Positions 32,067 to 39,962 of a stretch of DNA of 64,000 nt are shown in pieces. The notes below the pieces were generated by a model that was not told the origin of the DNA, did no database searches, and saw only the letters and a list, made by a program, of their open reading frames with translations. Source of the stretch: an uncultured Oscillospiraceae bacterium (GTDB lineage: Bacteria; Bacillota; Clostridia; Oscillospirales; Oscillospiraceae); the NCBI GenBank assembly GCA_900754965.1, contig CAAEEO010000039.1:4144-68143 (forward strand), given 5' to 3'. The translations under genes and the position numbers were made by a program. Numbering within the stretch: the stretch's first letter is position 1; the number at the start of each line of letters is the position of its first letter.

Positions 32067-34388
32067 AGTATTCGACTCCTTTGTTTCAGTAGTATGGGAT
32101 GTTTCGCACAGCGCCGGGTCCGGGCAGGCCGCCTCCATGGCGGGGCGGTGGAACCGCAGACGCAGGGCGTTGGTGACGACGAAGAAGGAAGAGAAACTCA
32201 TGGCCAGAGCGCCCAGCATGGGATTCAGGGACAGCCCCAGACTGGGGTAGAGCACCCCGGCGGCAATGGGAATGCCGATGCAGTTGTAGAAAAATGCCCA
32301 GAACAGATTCTGCTTGATATTCCGCAGGGTCGCCCGGGACAAATGCAAGGCATTGACGGCGTCGGCCAGGGTGCTGCGGGTAAGAATCACATCGGCGGAT
32401 TCAATGGCAATGTCCGTGCCGGCCCCGATGGCCACGCCCACATCGGCCCGCATCAGGGCGGGGGCGTCATTGATGCCGTCGCCCACCATGGCAACTTTCC
32501 GGCCCTGTTCCATCAGTTCCCGGACTTTGGCTTCTTTTTCATCCGGGAGCACCCCGGCGATCACGGTATCGATGCCGGTACGTTTTCCGATGGCGGCGGC
32601 GGTGACGGCGTTGTCCCCGGTGAGCATCACCACATCCACGCCGTCGGCTTTCAGCCGGGCAATGGCGGCGGCACTGTCGGGTTTGACGGCGTCGGCGCAG
32701 CAAATCACGCCCAGAGGCGTCCGGTCTGCGGCGAAGTACAGGACGGTTTTGCCGTCCTCTGCGGCTGCGTCGAATTTGGGGTCAAATGTCAGGCCCAATT
32801 CTTCCATATACCGCCGGTTGCCGCCGTAGATCCTCCGGCCGTCGATGATGCCGGAAATGCCCCGGCCGGGCTGGGCAGAAAATTCAGAAACAGGGGAGAA
32901 GGGGGAGACCCCGTGGCTTTTTGCGTACTCCGTGATAGCCAGGGAAAGGGGATGCTCGCTGGCGTGCTCCAGGGCGCCGGCCAGGGGCAGCAGCTGTCCG
33001 CCGGACAGATCCGTGAGATCGGTGACTTCCGGCGTGCCTTTGGTCACGGTGCCGGTTTTGTCCAATACCATGGTGTCGATGCGGGACAAGTGCTCCAGTC
33101 CCTCCGCAGACCGGAACAGCACGCCCATATCTGCGCCCCGTCCGGTGCCCACCATAATGGCGGTCGGGGTGGCCAGACCCAGGGCACAGGGGCAGGAAAT
33201 CACCAGAACGGCGATGGCCCGGGACAGAGCAAAGCCGAAACTCTCCCCGGCAATGAGCCAGACCACAGCGGTGAGCAGGGCAATGGTGATCACGGCGGGC
33301 ACAAACACGGCGCAGACTTTGTCGGCCAGCCGGGCGATGGGGGCTTTGGACCCGGCGGCATCTTCCACCAGTGCAATGATCTTTGCCAGGGTGGTCTCAC
33401 TGCCTACCTGAGTGGCCTCAAAGGTAAAGTAGCCGGTCTGGTTGACTGTGGCGCCGATGACCTTGTCCCCGGGGAATTTTTCCACCGGAAGGGATTCGCC
33501 GGTGATGGCGGATTCGTCCACGGCCCCGTTGCCGGAGAGCAGAATACCGTCCACGGGGATTCGCTCGCCGGAGCGCACCACCAGAACATCGCCTGCCTGC
33601 ACCTGGTCGGCAGGGACGGAAACTTCCTGACCGTCCCGCAGAAGGGTGGCATTTTTGGGGGTCAGATCCATCAGCTTTTTCAGGGCATCCTTGGTTTTTC
33701 CCTTGCTCCGCTCCTCCATGTATTTTCCCACAGTGATGAGGGTGAGGATGGTGCCGGCGGATTCGTAATACAGGCCGTTCATGTGGGCCATGGCGCCTTC
33801 CATATCCATGCGTCCCATGGCGGCAGCCATGGCCAAAGTGGAGTATACGCTGTACAGCAGGGAGGCGCCGGCGCCCAGGGCAATCAATGCGTCCATACTG
33901 GGGGACAGGGCCCGAATAGAGCGGAACCCGGAAATGAAGTACTGCCGTTCCAGTACCACGATGGGAATGGTCAGCAGCAGCTGTACAATGGCCACCACCA
34001 GCATATTTTCCATTCCGGCCAAAAACGGCGGCAGGGGCAGACCCATCATGCCGCCCATTCCCACATACATCAGCACTGCCAGGAATCCGGCAGACCATAG
34101 GATTCGTTTTTTGACATCGGAGGCGTGTTCTTTTTCCGCTTTGGATACGTCCACTTCTGCCGGTTTTTCCCCGGGCAGACTGGCGCCGTATCCGGCGTTG
34201 GTCACGGCCTGAATGATGGTTTCCGGGTCTACGGTCTGGTCATCGTAGGACACGGTCATGGAGTTCATTAGCAGATTGACCTCGCACTGCTGCACGCCTT
34301 CCACATGGTCCACGGCTTTCTGCACATGGGCCTGACAGGCGGCACAGGTCATACCGGTCACATCAAATTTTTTGGTCGTCAAATCCAA
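31860..34388 (-). CDS. copA: Copper-translocating P1B-type ATPase with N- and C-terminal HMA domains
   Basis: A membrane Cu(I) exporter of about 842 residues. In order: N-terminal heavy-metal domain (MTCAAC), membrane helices, actuator TGES, the CPC motif in SCPCALGLATP, phosphorylation motif DKTGTVTKG, HP segment (SEHPLS), GDGINDAP, and then an unusual linker (about residues 745-775, rich in C, T and E) leading to a second complete HMA domain with MMCQNC. The C-terminal domain has its own internal start (separate entry). An in-frame GTG at 34397 overlaps the ribosome-binding site AGAGGTGA; TTG at 34388 is 8 nt from it and is preferred. No CsoR or CopY gene is adjacent. Confidence 0.95.
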   Translation of the reverse strand: MDLTTKKFDVTGMTCAACQAHVQKAVDHVEGVQQCEVNLLMNSMTVSYDDQTVDPETIIQAVTNAGYGASLPGEKPAEVDVSKAEKEHASDVKKRILWSAGFLAVLMYVGMGGMMGLPLPPFLAGMENMLVVAIVQLLLTIPIVVLERQYFISGFRSIRALSPSMDALIALGAGASLLYSVYSTLAMAAAMGRMDMEGAMAHMNGLYYESAGTILTLITVGKYMEERSKGKTKDALKKLMDLTPKNATLLRDGQEVSVPADQVQAGDVLVVRSGERIPVDGILLSGNGAVDESAITGESLPVEKFPGDKVIGATVNQTGYFTFEATQVGSETTLAKIIALVEDAAGSKAPIARLADKVCAVFVPAVITIALLTAVVWLIAGESFGFALSRAIAVLVISCPCALGLATPTAIMVGTGRGADMGVLFRSAEGLEHLSRIDTMVLDKTGTVTKGTPEVTDLTDLSGGQLLPLAGALEHASEHPLSLAITEYAKSHGVSPFSPVSEFSAQPGRGISGIIDGRRIYGGNRRYMEELGLTFDPKFDAAAEDGKTVLYFAADRTPLGVICCADAVKPDSAAAIARLKADGVDVVMLTGDNAVTAAAIGKRTGIDTVIAGVLPDEKEAKVRELMEQGRKVAMVGDGINDAPALMRADVGVAIGAGTDIAIESADVILTRSTLADAVNALHLSRATLRNIKQNLFWAFFYNCIGIPIAAGVLYPSLGLSLNPMLGALAMSFSSFFVVTNALRLRFHRPAMEAACPDPALCETSHTTETKESNTMTKTISIEGMMCQNCVKHVSKALNAMEGVTAEVSLENNNAVCTLTAPVTDEALKAAVEEEGYTVTGIQ

Positions 34389-34443
34389 TCCGATCACCTC
34401 TGACTTCTATATTTGATTCCAACATTTGTCAGAAACTACAGTT

Positions 34444-34472
34444 ACTATACCACGAAATACGCTATTATTCAA
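34444..34472 (-). promoter_or_regulatory. copA promoter
   Basis: On the minus strand TTGAAT (34467-34472) and TATAGT (34444-34449) have a 17-nt spacer. The expected start site lies about 45 nt before the start codon. No clear CsoR or CopY palindrome was recognised. Confidence 0.6.
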
Positions 34473-34509
34473 CCCTAACTTTGTAGGAAATTGAATCCGG
34501 GAGAACCCG

Positions 34510-34537
34510 TTGCAAATCCGGCGGAACCTGCTACAAT
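34510..34537 (+). promoter_or_regulatory. Promoter of the DMT transporter gene
   Basis: TTGCAA (34510-34515), 16 nt, TACAAT (34532-34537). It diverges from the copA promoter. Confidence 0.6.
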
Positions 34538-34574
34538 ATAGGACGAGAAAAAACGGAACGACAGGAGGAGTTTG

Positions 34575-35453
34575 ATGAAAATCGATCAGCGCACGAAAGG
34601 GGTGCTGTGCATTTTGTGCTCAGCGCTGTGCTTTGCGGGGATGTCCACCTTTGTCCGGCTGGCAGGAGATCTGCCGCTGTTTGAAAAAGCGTTTTTCCGG
34701 AATGCAGTGGCGGCGTTGGCGGCGGCTTTGATGATCCGGCGGGATCATGTGCCCCTGTATATCGGAAAAGGAAACCTGAAATTTGTATTGCTGCGGTCGC
34801 TGTTCGGCACGATCGGGCTGCTGCTGAACTTTTATGCCATTGACCGGCTGAATCTGGCCGATGCCAATATGCTCAATAAGCTCTCCCCCTTTTTTGCCAT
34901 CATTTTCTCCTATTTCCTGCTGAAAGAATCGGTTCGGCCCATCCAGGCCCTGGCGGTGGCGGGGGCATTTTTCGGGGCGCTGCTGATTATCAAGCCTACC
35001 GGAGCGGGGATGGAGGTGTTCCCGGCCATGATGGGTCTGCTGAGCGGGGTGTGCGCCGGCGCGGCGTATACATTCCTGCGGAAAGCCACAGGACGGGGAG
35101 CAAAAGGACCGGTGGTGGTGCTGTTCTTCTCCTGTTTTTCCTGTTTGACGGTGCTGCCGTTTATTCTGATGGACTTTGTCATGCCCACCGGTCGGCAAAT
35201 CGTCATGCTGCTGCTGTGCGGAATCTGCGGCGCGGGAGGGCAGTTTGCCATCACCGCAGCCTATACCTATGCCCCGGCCAAGGAAATTTCTGTCTATGAC
35301 TATGCCCAGGTCATTTTTTCCGGGATCATCGGCTTTTTCCTGTTCCATCAGGTGCCGGATGGCCTGAGTTTCCTGGGGTATGGACTGATCATTGCCATGG
35401 CGGTGCTGAATTTCATCTATCACAATCATTTTGAGGGAAAACGGGCGGAGTGA
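34575..35453 (+). CDS. EamA/DMT-family transporter
   Basis: A 292-residue integral membrane protein with about ten hydrophobic segments arranged as two EamA repeats (CILCSALCFAGMSTFVRLAGD, then the second repeat from GLLSGVCAGAAYTFLRKATG). Drug/metabolite transporters of this family export or import small metabolites. Its relatives include RhaT-like and S-adenosylmethionine or riboflavin carriers, but the substrate is not predictable here. GGAGGAG lies 4 nt before the ATG at 34575. It is a single-gene unit with its own promoter and terminator. Confidence 0.9.
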   Translation: MKIDQRTKGVLCILCSALCFAGMSTFVRLAGDLPLFEKAFFRNAVAALAAALMIRRDHVPLYIGKGNLKFVLLRSLFGTIGLLLNFYAIDRLNLADANMLNKLSPFFAIIFSYFLLKESVRPIQALAVAGAFFGALLIIKPTGAGMEVFPAMMGLLSGVCAGAAYTFLRKATGRGAKGPVVVLFFSCFSCLTVLPFILMDFVMPTGRQIVMLLLCGICGAGGQFAITAAYTYAPAKEISVYDYAQVIFSGIIGFFLFHQVPDGLSFLGYGLIIAMAVLNFIYHNHFEGKRAE

Positions 35454-35481
35454 CCGCCGGACAGGCTCTTGCCTCAAAAAT

Positions 35482-35522
35482 GCGCTGTACCGATCCGGTT
35501 TGGGCGGTACAGCGCGTTTTTT
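35482..35522. terminator. Bidirectional terminator between the DMT and DUF255 genes
   Basis: An 11-bp stem GCGCTGTACCG with CGGTACAGCGC has a 12-nt loop and T or A tracts on both sides. The right end touches the stop codon of the convergent gene. Confidence 0.88.
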
Positions 35523-37281
35523 ATTGTCCGGCGGGCTGTGCGGCCAGACTGCCGGCAAAGCGCATCATGGCCGTCAGCGCAAAGGGGCAGGGGTAACTGC
35601 CGGCGGCCCCGGCAAGATAGGCCATCTGGGTCATGGCCTGCCGCTTTAAGGCCGGTTCGGGGGCGGTTTTCAGCAGTTTTAGCAGCACATACAGCAGCAC
35701 GCTGTTGCCCGAGGGATAGGCTCCGTCCCAGAAGTCTTTGGGGCGCATGGGCAGGTGGGGGTCGGAGTCGTCGCACAGGTAGTATCCGCCCAGTACCCGG
35801 TCGGAAAACAGGCGCTCCGTGGCGGCGGTCACTTCCCGGGCTGCCGTCAGATAGTGGCTGCCGCAGCCGGATTCCGCCAGTTCCAGCAGCGCCCAGGCGT
35901 ACCAGGCGTAGTCCTCCAGGGTGCCGGGAAACCGTGCCTGCCCGCCAATCCATCGGTGGAACAGCCGGTCCCGCCGGGTCATGGTGTCCTGCAGGAACTC
36001 CGCCCCGGCCAGCGCGGCGTCCAGATATTTTTCCCGTCCGAAGATGCGCCCGGCCTGGGCCAGAGCGCCGATGGCCATGCTGTTCCAACCGGTGAGAATC
36101 TTTTCGTCCCGGGCGGGAGCGCCGCGTTTCAGCCGATGGCGATAGGCCGCTGCCCGGAGCTGACGGAGCAGGTCGGAGTCCTGTTCGGGCCGCTCTGCGC
36201 TCAGCAGATTGGGGATGCTCATGCCGTTAAAATTGCCTTCCGGCGTGATGCCGTATTCCCGGCAGAAAACGGCTCCGTCGTTTTCGCCCAGCAGCTGATA
36301 CACTTCCTCCGGGGTCCAGCCATAATATTTCCCCTCCACCCCGTCGCTGTCGGCGCTCTGACTGGCGAAGAATCCGCCGCCCGGGGCGGCCAGCTCCCGG
36401 AGCATATAGTCTGCCGTCCGCTCTGCCGCCGTGCGATACAGCCCCTTTCCGGTGCGGGCATAAGCCTGGGCGTAGCAGGACAGGAGCAGTGCGTTGTCGC
36501 ACAGCAGCTTTTCAAAGTGGGGGATGGCCCAGGCATCGTCGGTGGCATAGCGGCAGAATCCGCCGCCGATGTGGTCGAAGATTCCGCCCAGATACATTTG
36601 GCGCAGGGTGTGCTCGGCCATGTCCAATGCGGGCCGGTGGCCGGTGTAGCGGTGATATTCCAGTAAAAACAGCAGCTGCTGGGGCATGGGAAATTTGGGA
36701 GCGGGAGAAAAGCCGCCCCATTTCGGGTCAAAGTCTGCGGCCAGCTGCTGATAGCAGTGCTCCCAGAGCAGTGCGCTGGGCCGGGCAGGCTGAATGCTCT
36801 GGGCGTGGCCCACCAGTTGGTCGGTGATGGCCCGGGCCGCCTGTTCATAGGCCTCCCGCTGCTGACTCCATCCCATGGCGACATTCACCAAAAGGGCGGA
36901 TAGCCGGTCTTTTGGCAGATATGTGAAGGCGAAAAAGGGCAGACCGTCTGGGGTGGCCAGAATCTGCAGCGGCCATCCGCCCCGTCCGGTGAGCAGCTGA
37001 CAGGCATTCATATAAACGGTATCCACGGCGGGAAGTTCTTCCCGATCCACTTTCACGCAGATGTAAAACCGATTGGCCACCCCGGCCAGATCTTCCTGGG
37101 AAAAACTCTCCTCCGCCATCACATGGCACCAGTGGCAGGCGGCGTAGCCAATGCTGAGCAGCATGGGTTTCCCGCTTTCCCGGGCGGCCTGAAAGGCTGC
37201 GTCTCCCCAGGGATACCAGTGAATGGGGTTGTGTTTGTGCAGCTGTAAATAGGCAGAGCGCTCCTGTTGCAGTAAATTCAC
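35521..37281 (-). CDS. DUF255 thioredoxin-fold/glycosidase-like protein (YyaL/SSP411 family)
   Basis: A 586-residue protein of the YyaL/SPATA20 family. Its N-terminal thioredoxin-like domain has the CHWCHVMAEESF motif, followed by GGWPLQILATPDG-type sequence. The rest is an alpha/alpha-barrel resembling six-hairpin glycosidases (GGFCRYATDDAWAIPHFEKLLCDNALLL). The family is widespread but its biochemical role is not established. Translation starts at GTG 37281 after AGGAGG with 8-nt spacing. The family is commonly about 600-700 residues, so this is a slightly compact member. It stands alone between the DMT gene and the CoA-transferase gene. Confidence 0.88.
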   Translation of the reverse strand: MNLLQQERSAYLQLHKHNPIHWYPWGDAAFQAARESGKPMLLSIGYAACHWCHVMAEESFSQEDLAGVANRFYICVKVDREELPAVDTVYMNACQLLTGRGGWPLQILATPDGLPFFAFTYLPKDRLSALLVNVAMGWSQQREAYEQAARAITDQLVGHAQSIQPARPSALLWEHCYQQLAADFDPKWGGFSPAPKFPMPQQLLFLLEYHRYTGHRPALDMAEHTLRQMYLGGIFDHIGGGFCRYATDDAWAIPHFEKLLCDNALLLSCYAQAYARTGKGLYRTAAERTADYMLRELAAPGGGFFASQSADSDGVEGKYYGWTPEEVYQLLGENDGAVFCREYGITPEGNFNGMSIPNLLSAERPEQDSDLLRQLRAAAYRHRLKRGAPARDEKILTGWNSMAIGALAQAGRIFGREKYLDAALAGAEFLQDTMTRRDRLFHRWIGGQARFPGTLEDYAWYAWALLELAESGCGSHYLTAAREVTAATERLFSDRVLGGYYLCDDSDPHLPMRPKDFWDGAYPSGNSVLLYVLLKLLKTAPEPALKRQAMTQMAYLAGAAGSYPCPFALTAMMRFAGSLAAQPAGQ

Positions 37282-37450
37282 GATCGTTTCCTCCTGTATT
37301 TTCCCAAATCATACCGGGAGTATACCCGTTTCTGCCGCCGGTCATACCAATGGGAAAAGAAAGCGCAGCGCCCCGGGAAGGTGGTTCCGGGGCGCTGTTT
37401 GATGGATACAGCCGTATGAATGGAGAGCGTTTGCAGGAAAGGGAGGGAAA

Positions 37451-38707
37451 TCAGATGAATCCTTTTTCCCTCAGTGCGGCAATCTGATCGTCGTCATACC
37501 CCAGCAGAGTCTTCAGGATTGTGTCCGTATCCTGTCCCAGGGCGGGGGCGCCCCGCCAGATATTGCCGGGGGTTTCGGAAAGTTTGGGGGCCACGCCGAA
37601 GGCGGTGACATCCGAATCGGTGGTCTGGTCGTGATAGGTGACCCAGTCGCCCCGGCTCCGGAAGTGTTCGTGTTCCACACAGTCCCTGGCGGTGTTCACC
37701 CGGCTGCAAGGCACTTTTTGGGCAGCCATGGTGTCCTCGATTTCCTGGGCGGTGTGCTCAGCACACCACCGGATGATCCGGGCGTCCAGTTCCCGGCCCT
37801 TTTCGGAGGCCACCGCCTCTACGCCGGAAGAGCAGTCCTGGTAGTTGAAGTATTCCGGGTCAAACCCCAACGCCTGGATGACCCGCCTGTACACACCGGG
37901 GCCGAAAGCGCCCAGCGCCACATCGCAGCCGTCCTTGGACTTGAACAGACCGTAGGGCTGGAAAGCGGCGGACTTGTTGCCGGTGCGGCCGCGGATATTC
38001 CGGGCCATGGTGTAGGAAGTGTAGGTGTCGCACATATACATGGCCTGAGCCTCGAACTGGGCCACATCCACCACCTGGCCTTTTCCGGTTTTCAGCACAT
38101 TGATGTAAGCGGCCAGAATGCCGAACACGGCGGCCATGGCGGAAACGAAGTCGTTCAGCCAGGGTTTTGCCACCACCGGATCGCCCTCGGCATCACCGTT
38201 CAGATGCATCCAGCCGGAGAATGCCTGGCCAATCATATCGTAGCTGGCCCGGTCGCAGTATTCCGGCAGACCGCCGAAAGCGGGGGTGCCGTAGCCGGAA
38301 ATGTGGGCGATGACCAGACGGGGATTGGCGGCGAGCAGATCTTCGTCCCGGATGCCCAGTTTTTCCAGCCAGACCATGTTCTCCATGAACACATCGGCCT
38401 GCCGGATCAGATCCATGAACACTTCTTTGACTTCCGGGTGGTTCAGATTCAGTTCCAGGGTCATGGACAGTTTGTTTCGCCCGTCCTGGACCCAGGAGGT
38501 GGAAACGGTCTTGCCGTTGACGGTGGCAAAAGGCGCCAGATGGCGGAGGGTGTCGCCCATGCCGGGGCGCTCGATGTGAATCACTTCCGCACCGAAATCG
38601 GCCAGCAGGGTGCCGCAGTAGGGCATGGCGATCAGGGAGCCGGAATCGATGACGCGCATTCCGGCAAAGGGACCGTATTGGGGAATGATAAATTTGCGTT
38701 CGCGCAT
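37451..38707 (-). CDS. CaiB/BaiF-type family III CoA transferase
   Basis: A 418-residue family III CoA transferase that moves CoA between carboxylic acids through an aspartyl-CoA intermediate. The likely catalytic Asp is in RASYDMIGQAFSGWM. The N-terminus (YGPFAGMRVIDSGSLIAMPYCGTLLADFGAEVIHIERP) and C-terminus (PGNIWRGAPALGQDT, then ILKTLLGYDDDQI) resemble L-carnitine CoA-transferase CaiB closely, more than formyl-CoA transferase. No carnitine dehydratase (CaiD) or CaiA is nearby, so the substrate remains open. It is a single gene divergent from greA. With the OYE reductase 6 kb away it suggests CoA-linked anaerobic acid metabolism. Confidence 0.88.
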   Translation of the reverse strand: MRERKFIIPQYGPFAGMRVIDSGSLIAMPYCGTLLADFGAEVIHIERPGMGDTLRHLAPFATVNGKTVSTSWVQDGRNKLSMTLELNLNHPEVKEVFMDLIRQADVFMENMVWLEKLGIRDEDLLAANPRLVIAHISGYGTPAFGGLPEYCDRASYDMIGQAFSGWMHLNGDAEGDPVVAKPWLNDFVSAMAAVFGILAAYINVLKTGKGQVVDVAQFEAQAMYMCDTYTSYTMARNIRGRTGNKSAAFQPYGLFKSKDGCDVALGAFGPGVYRRVIQALGFDPEYFNYQDCSSGVEAVASEKGRELDARIIRWCAEHTAQEIEDTMAAQKVPCSRVNTARDCVEHEHFRSRGDWVTYHDQTTDSDVTAFGVAPKLSETPGNIWRGAPALGQDTDTILKTLLGYDDDQIAALREKGFI

Positions 38708-38757
38708 GATGAAAACTCCTTTTCTTAATGGGAACCGGAAGATCCGCCCGGCGCCCC

Positions 38758-38786
38758 TTGTTTTTCCCCGGCCGGTGTGCTACACT
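38758..38786 (+). promoter_or_regulatory. greA promoter
   Basis: TTGTTT (38758-38763), 17 nt, TACACT (38781-38786), about 30 nt before the ATG. Confidence 0.6.
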
Positions 38787-38817
38787 GGGCAGCGCCGACC
38801 AACAGGAGGGATCTGGA

Positions 38818-39321
38818 ATGCATGATGAACTGACAAAAGTGGATATTGAAAAGATGCAGGCCGAAGTGGAGTACCGTCGCAATGAGCTGCGCCCCAAACT
38901 CATCGAGGAAGTGAAGATCGCCCGGGGATTCGGGGATCTGTCGGAAAACTTTGAGTACAAGGCGGCCAAGCGGGAGAAAAACCACAATGACAGCCGGATC
39001 CGGTATTTGGAAAATATGATCAAGACCGCCGTGGTCATTGAAGACACTTCCGGGGCAGACGAGGTGGGCCTGTTCGACACGGTGACGGTGTTCATGACCG
39101 ACGAGCAGGAAGAGGCGGTGTTCCGCATTGTCACCACCCTGCGGCAAAATCCTCTGGAGGGCCTGATCAGCAAGGAATCCCCGGTGGGCAGCGCCCTGAT
39201 GGGGCGGAAAGTCGGGGACGTGATCCATGTGCAGGTCAACGACACCTTTGGATATGACGCAAAGATCGTGAAGATCGAAAAGGGCGAGGACGATGAGGAC
39301 CTGCCCATCAGCAGATATTGA
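38818..39321 (+). CDS. greA: Transcription elongation factor GreA
   Basis: A 167-residue Gre factor that reactivates backtracked RNA polymerase by stimulating transcript cleavage. The N-terminal coiled coil carries the tip motif GFGDLSENFEYKAAKREK with the acidic D and E needed for catalysis. The C-terminal FKBP-like domain ends with GSALMGRKVGDVI and a charged tail. GreA is typically about 158 residues, so the tail is slightly long. The ATG at 38818 follows GGAGGG at 7-8 nt. It is a single-gene unit. Confidence 0.93.
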   Translation: MHDELTKVDIEKMQAEVEYRRNELRPKLIEEVKIARGFGDLSENFEYKAAKREKNHNDSRIRYLENMIKTAVVIEDTSGADEVGLFDTVTVFMTDEQEEAVFRIVTTLRQNPLEGLISKESPVGSALMGRKVGDVIHVQVNDTFGYDAKIVKIEKGEDDEDLPISRY

Positions 39322-39481
39322 GCAGATATTGAAATTTCAACAGACAGCGCCTCTGTTCCGCCCGGTGCGGAATGGGGGCGCTGTCCGTTGTCCGGCGGGG
39401 GCCGTCATGGTTTATTTACATTTTCCGCAATTTACAAACGGCCTGTTTTCTGCTATGATAAATTGAATTGTTATGGGCTTT

Positions 39482-39850
39482 TCAGCCCCGCAAAAGCCAT
39501 TGTCCGGCCAGCACTGCCCCCACGCCCAGGACCATACTGGACAGCGCATACAGTGCCGCCATGCCGCCCTGCCCCTGCTGCAGCAGGTCTGCCGTTTCCA
39601 GGGCAAAGGTGGAAAAGGTGGTAAATCCGCCGCAGACCCCGGTTTTCCAGAACAGGGTCCAGCCGGGACTCAGACCCGGTTCCCGGGTGGCCAGGGCGGA
39701 CAGCATGCCGATGACAAAGGCACCCAACAAATTGATCAGCCAGGTTTTCACCGGAAATCCGGTTCCTGTCTGCAAGGGCAGCAGTCCCAGCAGATAGCGG
39801 CACACGGAGCCGACCATACCGCCAAGACCGACGCAGATCACATTTCCCAT
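39482..39850 (-). CDS. crcB: Fluoride channel CrcB/Fluc
   Basis: A 122-residue protein with four membrane segments. It carries the Fluc signatures: N-terminal GGMVGSVCRYLLG, NLLGAFVIG, and the pore motif GVCGGFTTFSTFALE. Fluc channels are dual-topology dimers that export fluoride. Only one crcB gene is present here, so a homodimer is expected. The minus-strand promoter is ATGACA (39903-39908), 17 nt, TATACT (39880-39885). The 30-nt leader is too short for a crcB fluoride riboswitch and none was recognised. It converges on greA. Confidence 0.93.
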   Translation of the reverse strand: MGNVICVGLGGMVGSVCRYLLGLLPLQTGTGFPVKTWLINLLGAFVIGMLSALATREPGLSPGWTLFWKTGVCGGFTTFSTFALETADLLQQGQGGMAALYALSSMVLGVGAVLAGQWLLRG

Positions 39851-39879
39851 GGTTTCTGCCTCCTTTTTCTGGTAGGAAC

Positions 39880-39908
39880 AGTATACACGATGCGGCCCGG
39901 TCTGTCAT
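39880..39908 (-). promoter_or_regulatory. crcB promoter
   Basis: On the minus strand ATGACA and TATACT have a 17-nt spacer; the -10 is about 30 nt from the ATG. Confidence 0.5.
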
Positions 39909-39962
39909 GGGCAAAATTTCGTGTTTCGATTTATAATCTATAATGTTGTTAGGAGGGTTCGG

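Noticed and set aside
39851..39962. Fluoride riboswitch upstream of crcB
   Set aside because: The leader is only about 30 nt and no conserved riboswitch core was seen.
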